In this document: positions 24,245 to 31,067 of the stretch, in pieces
Position numbering within the stretch: the stretch's first letter is position 1
Layout: each line of letters begins with the position of its first letter
From: JADGGM01 sp035277485
Lineage (GTDB): Bacteria > Gemmatimonadota > Gemmatimonadetes > Gemmatimonadales > Gemmatimonadaceae
Assembly: GCA_035277485.1 (NCBI GenBank)
Contig: DATEKK010000109.1
Span: forward strand, 1 to 64,000
DNA length: 64,000 bases
Reading direction: 5' to 3'
The notes under the pieces: model-generated
The model's input: the letters and a program-made list of their open reading frames with translations, nothing else
Told to the model about the DNA's origin: nothing
The model's database searches: none
Position numbers and translations under genes: made by a program

Positions 24245-25036
24245 TTAGTAAAGTGCCCGTATCCACCCGCCATCCACCGCGATCGACTGCGCCGTGATGT
24301 ACGCGGCGCGCTCCGACGCCAGGAACGCGGTGAGCGCGGCCAGCTCGTTGGGCTCGCCTAACCGACGGGCCGGAATCTGTTTCTCCCAGTCCGCGAACGC
24401 GGCCTCGCGACTGATACCCTCGCCCTTGCTGCGCGCCGCCGCCAGCGCCTCCATGCGTTCGGTCCGCGTGTAACCCGGCAGCACGTTGTTCACCGTGATG
24501 CCGAACGATGCCACCTCCGTGGCCAGCGTGCGCGCGAAGCCCGTCACCGCGGCCCGCAGACTGTTCGACAAGATCAGATAATCCACCGGTTGCTTCACCG
24601 CAATCGACGTCACGTTCACGATGCGTCCCCAACGACGCTCCTTCATGCCGGGAAGCACACGCCGCGCCAGCTCGACGGCCGACGCGAGCGTCAACCGGAA
24701 CGCGCTCTCCCATGCGGCCGCATCGTGCGCCTCGAAGAGCCCCGCGGGTGGACCACCGGCGTTGGTCACGAGCACGTCCACGCGTCCGAATCGCGCCTGC
24801 GTTTCGTCAACGAAGCGCGCGACGTCTTCCTGCCGCGATACGTCGGCGGTGACGGCGAGCACCGGTCGTCCCGTGCGCGACTCGATATCGTGCCGCGCGC
24901 GCTCGAGCGCAGCGCCGTCGCGCGCGCACATGGATATCGTGGCGCCTTCGGTCGCCAGCTCAGTCGCGATCGCACGTCCCAACCCACGGCTTGCCGCGGC
25001 GACCAGCGCGACTTTCCCGTCGAGACCGAGGTTCAT
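24245..25036 (-). CDS. Short-chain dehydrogenase, 3-oxoacyl-reductase-like
   Basis: The 263-residue SDR has ASRGLGR for cofactor binding, NAGG, Ser of NVTSIAV and, in place of the usual YxxxK catalytic motif, the segment PVDYLILSNSLRAAV, where Tyr is followed by Asn at the Lys position (Y-x-x-x-x-N). The Lys seems to be missing, a feature of one SDR subgroup annotated as glucose/3-oxoacyl reductases. The end SIAVDGGWIRALY is typical. Its ATG overlaps the cupin stop by 1 nt (TGATG), so the two are translationally coupled. The TAA stop is in TAACGG. Confidence 0.85.
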   Translation of the reverse strand: MNLGLDGKVALVAAASRGLGRAIATELATEGATISMCARDGAALERARHDIESRTGRPVLAVTADVSRQEDVARFVDETQARFGRVDVLVTNAGGPPAGLFEAHDAAAWESAFRLTLASAVELARRVLPGMKERRWGRIVNVTSIAVKQPVDYLILSNSLRAAVTGFARTLATEVASFGITVNNVLPGYTRTERMEALAAARSKGEGISREAAFADWEKQIPARRLGEPNELAALTAFLASERAAYITAQSIAVDGGWIRALY

Positions 25037-25416
25037 CAGCGCGTCCCGCGAAGATACGCGTCGGTCTTGGCGAGCCAGTCCGCGCGCGGCGGCGAGAACA
25101 CGTCCACGTCGAGCGTGTCGTCCAAGGCTTCGGCTTTGTGCGGCAGGTGGCACGGGATGTAGAGCACCTCACCCGCGTTCACCACGAGCTCGCGTTCGCC
25201 GTTGTCACCGAGCCAGAACCTGAGCGCACCCTCGAGGATGTACGTCAGCTGCTCGTTCTCGTGCGAGTGCTTGGGGACGATCGCGCCCTTCTTGAGGTAG
25301 ACGTGCGCGAGCATCATCCGCTCGCCGACCACGAGGCGCCGTTCGAGCGTATCGGACACACGTTCTCTGGGCATCTTATCCCAGCAGTACCACACGGCCT
25401 TGCTCGCGTCGTTCAC
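25036..25416 (-). CDS. Small cupin-domain protein
   Basis: The 126-residue product is one cupin barrel. Motif 1 is VPKHSHENEQLTYILEG (His, His, Glu as metal ligands) and motif 2 is GEVLYIPCHLPHKAEAL with the last His. It could be a metal-dependent isomerase or dioxygenase, or a sensing protein. It is coupled to the SDR downstream, so both probably serve one small catabolic step. Substrate is unknown. The upstream region holds palindromic copy B. Confidence 0.85.
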   Translation of the reverse strand: MNDASKAVWYCWDKMPRERVSDTLERRLVVGERMMLAHVYLKKGAIVPKHSHENEQLTYILEGALRFWLGDNGERELVVNAGEVLYIPCHLPHKAEALDDTLDVDVFSPPRADWLAKTDAYLRGTR

Positions 25417-25544
25417 GAGAGATCTCCGTCGAAGGGTGAGGGTGGCGTACGCTCGGGAGAAATAGCGACCGGCGCGGATTGGCGCGAGCGCCGGGGGCCG
25501 CTCGACGAAAAGGTGTCGGCGGCTATGTCCGCTGGGAGCGCGAC

Positions 25545-25714
25545 GTGAGGCTAACGGGAGGCGCGCATGGAGGGCTTCGTCGCTCTGTTGTGAAGGATAA
25601 CTACAAGGAAACTGCAGGGATAACTACAGGCATCGCTCGGCTGCGCGAGGGAAGAACGATCACAATCCAGAGCGAGGAAGCCTTCCACGCGCACCGCGGT
25701 CAGCCCGTCAGGGG
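25545..25714. mobile_element. Palindromic intergenic element (copy B, partial)
   Basis: This 170-bp segment matches the minus strand of copy A: same start (GTGAGGCTAACGGGAGG), same core with GGATAACTAC twice, and the same GGGAAGAACGATCAC word. It then jumps directly to the opposite end (GAGCGAGGAAG... ending CGCGGTCAGCCC), so it has both ends but only one inner arm. Its outer ~25 nt are inverted at 22 of 25 positions. It lies in the 394-bp gap between the divergent cupin and tatA genes. Confidence 0.75.
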
Positions 25715-25810
25715 AGTTGACCCACCGACCGACGAAAGTCCCGCTCGCCGTCCCTGGCCGCGCGATTAGATTGAGCATCTCCGATCGGTTCCCGCAGGCT
25801 TGGAGGCAAT

Positions 25811-26053
25811 ATGGGGTTCGGCGGATTCGGCATCGAAAAACTGCTCCTCGTCTTCGTCATCGTCCTTCTCGTCTTCGGTGCGAAACGCATTCCGGAGATC
25901 GCGGGATCGATGGGGAAGGGCATTCGCGAGTTCAAGAAGAGCATCAACGAGCTCCAATCGGGACACGCGGATGACAGCGTTCACAGCGGCAGCGAGCCGG
26001 CGCCGCCCGCGGAACGCAGCCCCGAGCGGCGCGAGGTCAAGCGCTTGATGTAG
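25811..26053 (+). CDS. tatA: Twin-arginine translocase subunit TatA/E
   Basis: The 80-residue product has one N-terminal helix (FGIEKLLLVFVIVLLVFGAKRIPEIAGSMGKGIREFKKSIN in the family pattern), the FG-A-K-R-I-P hinge, an amphipathic helix and a charged tail. A GGAGG site precedes the ATG at 25811. It forms the pore of the Tat export system with TatC, which is not in this window; several Tat substrates are (31.1, 41.1, 43.1 kb). The nickel permease gene starts 1 nt after its stop. Confidence 0.92.
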   Translation: MGFGGFGIEKLLLVFVIVLLVFGAKRIPEIAGSMGKGIREFKKSINELQSGHADDSVHSGSEPAPPAERSPERREVKRLM

Positions 26054-26054
26054 C

Positions 26055-27110
26055 GTGACGCGCCGACTGCAGCGTCTCTTTTCCGATGACGCGGTCGGCG
26101 TGCGCGGCCGCGTCATCGGCATCTATGCCCTGCTGGGCGTGTTCAACGTGGTCGCCTGGGTCTGGGCGTTCACCGCGTTTCACGCGTACCCGCTGCTCCT
26201 CGGCACTGCCCTCCTCGCGTACGGCTTTGGAGTCCGCCACGCGATCGACGCCGATCACATCGCGGCGATCGACAACGTCACGCGCAAGTTGATGCACGAT
26301 GGGAAGAAGCCGCTCACGGTCGGTTTCTTCTTCTCGTTAGGACACTCGACGGTGGTCGTGTTGGCGTCGGTCGCGATCGCCGTCACCGCGATGGCGCTCG
26401 AGACGCGCATGTCGACGCTGCACGCGACGGGCAGCATCATCGGCACACTCGTGTCCGCGTGGTTCCTGCTCGCGATCGCGGTGATCAATCTGTTCATCCT
26501 CGCCGCGGTGTGGCGCGCGTTTCACCGCGCCCGGTCGGGTGGCGCGATCGTCGAGGAAGATTTGAATGCCCTGCTCGCCGGTCGCGGGCTCATCGCGCGG
26601 ATCCTGCGTCCGCTGTTCGGAATGGTGCGCCGCAGCTGGCACATGTATCCGTTAGGCCTGCTGTTCGGGCTGGGCTTCGACACCGCCACCGAAATCGGAC
26701 TGTTAGGCATCGCGGCCGCCGAGGCGGCGAAGGGCATGCCGATCTGGTCGATTCTCGTGTTCCCGGCGCTCTTCACCGCGGGCATGAGCCTGGTCGACAC
26801 GACCGACAGCATTCTCATGATCGGCGCCTACGGGTGGGCGTTCGCGAAGCCGATCCGCAAGCTGTACTACAATCTCACGATCACGTTCGTGTCGGTGGTC
26901 GTGGCGCTGCTGGTCGGCGGGATCGAAGCGCTCGGCCTGGTAGGCCGCCGCTTCGCGCTCGACGGCGCGTTCTGGCGCGCCGTCGGAGCGCTCAACGACA
27001 GCTTCGGGATGCTCGGGCTGCTGATCGTGCTCGTGTTTGCCGCCAGCTGGGCCGGGTCGGTGCTCCTCTACCGCCTCAAGCGCTACGACGAGCTCGAGCC
27101 AACCGCCTAA
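26055..27110 (+). CDS. NiCoT-family nickel/cobalt permease
   Basis: The 351-residue membrane protein has the NiCoT signature RHAIDADHIAAIDN (about 60-73, HX4DH), FFFSLGHSTVV, LGFDTATEIGLL and the fourth motif LFTAGMSLVDTTD. These define HoxN/NixA-type secondary nickel/cobalt importers. A GTG start at 26055 is 1 nt after tatA, implying cotranscription. The TAA stop is part of an inverted pair of heptamers. A linked nickel enzyme was not found. Confidence 0.9.
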   Translation: MTRRLQRLFSDDAVGVRGRVIGIYALLGVFNVVAWVWAFTAFHAYPLLLGTALLAYGFGVRHAIDADHIAAIDNVTRKLMHDGKKPLTVGFFFSLGHSTVVVLASVAIAVTAMALETRMSTLHATGSIIGTLVSAWFLLAIAVINLFILAAVWRAFHRARSGGAIVEEDLNALLAGRGLIARILRPLFGMVRRSWHMYPLGLLFGLGFDTATEIGLLGIAAAEAAKGMPIWSILVFPALFTAGMSLVDTTDSILMIGAYGWAFAKPIRKLYYNLTITFVSVVVALLVGGIEALGLVGRRFALDGAFWRAVGALNDSFGMLGLLIVLVFAASWAGSVLLYRLKRYDELEPTA

Positions 27111-27134
27111 CGGGCACTCGGTCCCGTTAGGCGG
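27103..27134. terminator. Hairpin made of two inverted GTTAGGC heptamers
   Basis: CCGCCTAACGGG (27103-27114) and CCCGTTAGGCGG (27123-27134) form a perfect 12-bp stem with an 8-nt loop, between the convergent nickel permease and YncE-like genes. Each arm contains one copy of the window-wide heptamer. There is no T-run, but position and symmetry fit a bidirectional terminator like those built from paired uptake sequences in Neisseria and Pasteurellaceae. Confidence 0.7.
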
Positions 27135-27145
27135 GGGGATCGGGG

Positions 27146-28177
27146 TCAGGTTCCGAGCACGAGCAGCGTGAAGGTGCCCGGCAGCATGGGCGGACGGCGC
27201 CGCGGATTCTGCGCCGTCGACTCGGCCGGCGCCGGACCGAACTTGGCCGACACCGTGAACAGGTTGTGGGTGTGCTCGTTGATCTCCATGGTCCGCGCGC
27301 CCTGCATCGTTTTCACCGTCTCGGCCACGCTGAATTTGTCCGGCGCATCTTCGTGGATCACGGTGATGTTCCCGTCGCCGGTGGATGCGAACGCGTTGCC
27401 CGTGCGGCCATCGAAGCGGGTGGCATCGACGCCCGCGCCAATCGGCAGCTCGGTGATGAGCTTCCCGTCGGTCGCATTCGAGATGGCCATCACTTTCGTG
27501 CGGCATCCGCTGAACAGGATATGGTGGGTGCGATCGATCGCCAGGCCTGTGGCGCCCTTGCACGAACCCAGCGGCCACTTGCGCGTCACCTGCATCGTCT
27601 TCGCATCGATCTCGGCGACCATCCCGTCTTCCTCGAGATTCACGAAGATCTTTCCTTCGCCATCGGACACGCCGAACTCCGGACCGGCACCCAGGTCAAT
27701 GGTGCCGATTTTCTTGCCGGACTCGCCATCGATCACCGACGACGATTTGGAGTCGCCGTTGAACGTGAAGATGCGGCCCGTGGCCGGGTCGAACAGGATC
27801 GCGTCGGCGTCGGGCGCGGCCGTGGTCCTGCCTAACACGCGCAGCGTCTTGAGGTCGAACATGATCACCGAGCTGTCGCCGCCGGATGTGGCGAAGCCGT
27901 GGCCTGTCTTGTAGTCGAACGCGATGCCGTGCGAGCGGTTGAAGCCGGGAATCTCGCCGATCTGCCGGCCGTTGTCCGGATTCACGACCATCACGCGGTT
28001 CTGCCGCGAGATGAAGAGCCGGTGTCCGGCCGTGTCGTAGGCGAGATAGTCCCAGCCGCCGTCGCCGCCTAACGTATAGCTCTTGATGATGTGGTAGCTG
28101 GGGGCGGATCCCCGAGCCGGGACCGCCGCCAGCGTCGCGATCGTTGCCGCGGCCAACGCGAATCGGTGGAGTGTCAT
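27146..28177 (-). CDS. YncE-like exported beta-propeller protein
   Basis: The 343-residue product has a signal peptide (to about 24) and YVTN-type propeller blades (HRLFISRQNRVMVVNPDNGRQIGEI, GRIFTFNGDSKSSSVIDGESGKKIGTI, GKIFVNLEEDGMVAEIDAKTMQVTRKW). Seven blades of about 42 residues would fit the length. Such proteins bind surfaces or partners and are often annotated as YncE-like; the job here is unknown. It is divergent from mntH. Confidence 0.8.
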   Translation of the reverse strand: MTLHRFALAAATIATLAAVPARGSAPSYHIIKSYTLGGDGGWDYLAYDTAGHRLFISRQNRVMVVNPDNGRQIGEIPGFNRSHGIAFDYKTGHGFATSGGDSSVIMFDLKTLRVLGRTTAAPDADAILFDPATGRIFTFNGDSKSSSVIDGESGKKIGTIDLGAGPEFGVSDGEGKIFVNLEEDGMVAEIDAKTMQVTRKWPLGSCKGATGLAIDRTHHILFSGCRTKVMAISNATDGKLITELPIGAGVDATRFDGRTGNAFASTGDGNITVIHEDAPDKFSVAETVKTMQGARTMEINEHTHNLFTVSAKFGPAPAESTAQNPRRRPPMLPGTFTLLVLGT

Positions 28178-28314
28178 ATGGACGAAGCCCTCGTGCGTGA
28201 GAGGTCAGTGCCCCGGTCGCGCGTCCAACCGCGTGCGCGATCGCGCGAGGAATAGTAGAAGACCGACCTGTCAGCGCGATTACACGCCCCGGGCGGCGCG
28301 CGATCTTTTTGTGT

Positions 28315-28360
28315 ACCCCAATTGCATTTTTGGATGAACTAAATTATTGGTTAGCCATGC
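28315..28360 (+). promoter_or_regulatory. AT-rich tract upstream of mntH, candidate promoter/operator
   Basis: A markedly AT-rich island (TTTTTGGATGAACTAAAT and following) lies 40-85 bp before mntH in an otherwise GC-rich gap. It contains the imperfect dyad CTAA-N8-TTAG at about 28339-28354. A DtxR/MntR-family gene follows mntH, so this is the natural place for its manganese-responsive operator. The dyad is short and the assignment is inference. Confidence 0.4.
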
Positions 28361-28400
28361 GAGAAATCCGCTTTGGCGACTTGCCCCTGGCCGAACCGTC

Positions 28401-29777
28401 ATGGCGACGCGCCTGACCGAGCGCGAGCAGAGCGGAAGCGAGACACCCGAGTCTCGCCCGGCACATCCGGGATGGCGTCGCGCGCGCGTTACGCCGAGTC
28501 TGGCCGAGGCGTATCGGACCGTTGCGATTCCGGGACTCAGCCGATGGCGCAAGGCGCTTGCGTTTGCCGGACCCGGATTTCTCGTCGCCGTCGGATACAT
28601 GGACCCGGGCAACTGGGCCACCAGCCTCGCCGGCGGCTCGTCGTTCGGCTACACGCTGCTCAGCGTCATCGTCATCTCGAACATCCTCGCCATTCTGCTC
28701 CAGGCGCTGGCGGCAAAGTTAGGCATCGCCACCGGACGCGACCTGGCGCAAGCCGTGCGCGACAGCTACTCGCGACCCACGGTCATCCTCCACTGGCTGC
28801 TCTGTGAGGTCGCCATCGCGGCGTGCGACCTGGCCGAGGTCATCGGTTCGGCGATCGCGCTGAACCTGCTGTTCAACATCCCGATCGTCGTCGGCGTGCT
28901 GCTCACGGGCCTCGATGTGCTCATCATCCTCGTGCTCCAGCACCGAGGCTATCGCACGCTCGAGGCGCTGGTCATCGCGCTCATCGGTACCATCGGCGTG
29001 TGCTTCATTTTCGAGATTGTGGTGTCGCGGCCGGACCTGCCCGCTGCCGCCCGCGGCCTGCTGCCGTCAATCGAGATCGTGCGCAATCCGGCCATGCTGT
29101 ACCTCGCCATCGGGATCCTCGGCGCGACGGTCATGCCCCACAACCTCTATCTGCACTCATCTATAGTACAGACGCGCCGGTACGACGAAACCTCGCGCGG
29201 CAAACGCGAGGCGATCCGCTACGCGATTCTCGACTCGACCGCCGCGCTCATGGGCGCGCTGTTCATCAACGCGGCCATTCTCGTGGTCGCGGCGGCCACC
29301 TTCTACCGGTCCGGCCATACCGAAGTCGCCGAAATCCAGGACGCCTACAAGCTGCTCACGCCATTGTTAGGCGTGGGCGGAGCCAGCACGGTGTTCGCGC
29401 TCGCGCTCCTCGCATCGGGTCAGAACTCGACGCTCACTGGTACGCTGGCCGGCCAGATCACGATGGAAGGCTTCCTCGACATTCGCATGCGCCCGTGGCT
29501 CCGACGTCTTCTCACGCGCGGCATCGCGATCGTGCCGGCGCTGATCACGGCGGCATATTTCGGCGAGAGCGGCACGGCCAAGCTGCTCATTCTGAGCCAG
29601 GTGGTGCTGAGCATGCAGTTGTCCTTCGCCGTATTCCCGCTCGTGATCTTCACGTCGAGTAAGGCGAAGATGGGAGAGTACGTCAATCCGCCGTGGCTCA
29701 AGCGTCTGGCGTATACGGTCGCGTTCGTCATCGCGGGCCTCAATCTCTGGTTGCTCACGCAAGTGGTGCGCGGTTGA
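28401..29777 (+). CDS. mntH: Nramp-family Mn2+/Fe2+ transporter
   Basis: The 458-residue protein has 11 predicted helices and Nramp motifs: GFLVAVGYMDPGNWATSLAGG (TM1, with D-P-G-N metal site) and ATVMPHNLYLHSSIVQTR (TM6 M-P-H), plus GQNSTLTGTLAGQITMEGFL. It imports Mn2+ or Fe2+ with protons. I chose ATG 28401; upstream frames lack support. The stop overlaps the start of the DtxR-type regulator by 1 nt (TGATG), showing an mntH-mntR operon. Confidence 0.92.
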   Translation: MATRLTEREQSGSETPESRPAHPGWRRARVTPSLAEAYRTVAIPGLSRWRKALAFAGPGFLVAVGYMDPGNWATSLAGGSSFGYTLLSVIVISNILAILLQALAAKLGIATGRDLAQAVRDSYSRPTVILHWLLCEVAIAACDLAEVIGSAIALNLLFNIPIVVGVLLTGLDVLIILVLQHRGYRTLEALVIALIGTIGVCFIFEIVVSRPDLPAAARGLLPSIEIVRNPAMLYLAIGILGATVMPHNLYLHSSIVQTRRYDETSRGKREAIRYAILDSTAALMGALFINAAILVVAAATFYRSGHTEVAEIQDAYKLLTPLLGVGGASTVFALALLASGQNSTLTGTLAGQITMEGFLDIRMRPWLRRLLTRGIAIVPALITAAYFGESGTAKLLILSQVVLSMQLSFAVFPLVIFTSSKAKMGEYVNPPWLKRLAYTVAFVIAGLNLWLLTQVVRG

Positions 29778-30505
29778 TGCCGGCGCGCGCGAAAGGCCGG
29801 AAGACCGGCACGGACTCGCCGCACGGCGAAGCGGCATCGCTGCCGGATCTCACGGCGCCGGTCGAGGACTATCTCAAGGCGATCTATGAACTCGAGCGAG
29901 CCGGCGAACCGGCCGCCACCACCGACCTCGCGGCGCAGCTCGGCCTAACGCCCGCGTCGGTGACCGGCATGGTGCGGCGGCTCGCCGAACAGGGGTTGCT
30001 CACCCACGAGCGGTATCGCGGCGTTCGCCTAACGGCAAACGGGAGGCGCGGAGCGCTGCGCACGCTGCGCCGCCACCGCGTGATCGAGGCCTACCTCGTC
30101 CATGCCCTCGGTTACGGTTGGGACGAAGTCCACGTCGAAGCAGAACGGCTCGAGCACGCGGCGACCGACGCGCTCATCGACCGCATGGCGCTCGCCATCG
30201 GCGAACCCACCGTCGATCCGCACGGCGCGCCGATCCCGAGCCGCGAAGGGGCCGTCGAAGAGGCACGCTATCGCGCGCTCGCCGACCTTGGGCCAGGCAC
30301 CGCCGCCACCGTGATGCGTGTAGCGGATGAAGATCCGATGCTCCTCCGCTATCTCGCCGATCTCGCGCTCACGCCCGGATGCGCGGTGCGCGTCGTCGAG
30401 CGCGCGCCTTACGGAGGCCCGATCACCATCGAGGTCAATCGCCGCCGCAAGCTCATCGGTCCCGCGCTCGCCGAGCGCGTCCTCGTGCGGCCCGCTCGCG
30501 TGTAG
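29777..30505 (+). CDS. mntR: DtxR/MntR-family metal-dependent regulator
   Basis: The 242-residue product has a DtxR winged helix (VEDYLKAIYELE, TTDLAAQLGLTPASVTGMVRRLAEQGLL), a dimerisation/metal domain (RRHRVIEAYLVHALGYGWDEVHVEAERLEHAATDALIDRM, positions about 95-135) and a C-terminal SH3/FeoA-like domain. The His/Glu pattern (HRVIEAYL, E-x-E-x2-EH) matches metal-binding members. It is translationally coupled to mntH, so it likely represses mntH when Mn2+ or Fe2+ is plentiful. The symbol reflects context; an iron regulator cannot be excluded. Confidence 0.88.
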   Translation: MPARAKGRKTGTDSPHGEAASLPDLTAPVEDYLKAIYELERAGEPAATTDLAAQLGLTPASVTGMVRRLAEQGLLTHERYRGVRLTANGRRGALRTLRRHRVIEAYLVHALGYGWDEVHVEAERLEHAATDALIDRMALAIGEPTVDPHGAPIPSREGAVEEARYRALADLGPGTAATVMRVADEDPMLLRYLADLALTPGCAVRVVERAPYGGPITIEVNRRRKLIGPALAERVLVRPARV

Positions 30506-30590
30506 ACGGCAGGGCTCGCCGCTCCGCGTTGCCAGGCCCGTGGAGCACGCGATATGCTTGCGATGGCGCACCACGGGCAGAGATTCACGC

Positions 30591-31067
30591 ATGCGCATCG
30601 ACATCGAAGTGAACGGCACTCGGCACTCGGTGGACGTCGATCCATCGCAAACGCTGCTCGAAGTGCTGCGCGACGAGCTCGGCCTTACCGGGTCGAAGTA
30701 CGGATGCGGTGAGGGCCGGTGCGGCGCGTGCACCGTTCTCATGGGCTCGCACGGGGTCGCATCGTGCACGATCCCGGCACAGACGGCGGCGGGCGCGAAG
30801 ATCACCACCATCGAAGGGTTGGAGCATGACGGCCACCTGCACCCGGTGCAACAGGCCTTCCTCGACGAGCAAGCGTTCCAGTGCGCGTATTGCACACCGG
30901 GGATGATCATGGCCAGTGTCGCGTTGCTGCGTGCGAATCCGCAGCCGAGCGCGGAGGACATAGCGCGCGGTCTCGAGACGAACGTGTGCCGCTGCGGCAC
31001 GTACCCGCGCATCGTCGCGGCCGTTAGGCGTGCGGCCGCGGCCGGCGGCGGGGAGGCGCGCCCATGA
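30591..31067 (+). CDS. 2Fe-2S subunit of a molybdenum hydroxylase (IorA/CoxS-like)
   Basis: The 158-residue subunit holds the two clusters of xanthine-oxidase-family enzymes: plant-type C-x4-C-x2-C (YGCGEGRCGACTV) and the helical CAYCTPGMIM with NVCRCGTYPRI. It passes electrons from the molybdenum subunit. Its stop overlaps the start of the large subunit (ATGA). No FAD subunit (CoxM) is present, which matches the two-subunit isoquinoline 1-oxidoreductase/aldehyde-oxidase type that uses a cytochrome or quinone acceptor. ATG 30591 gives the usual N-terminus (MRIDIEVNG). Confidence 0.9.
   Translation: MRIDIEVNGTRHSVDVDPSQTLLEVLRDELGLTGSKYGCGEGRCGACTVLMGSHGVASCTIPAQTAAGAKITTIEGLEHDGHLHPVQQAFLDEQAFQCAYCTPGMIMASVALLRANPQPSAEDIARGLETNVCRCGTYPRIVAAVRRAAAAGGGEARP

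Noticed and set aside
27781..28000. Possible c-type cytochrome or haem motif in the YncE-like gene
   Set aside because: No CxxCH is present in the protein.
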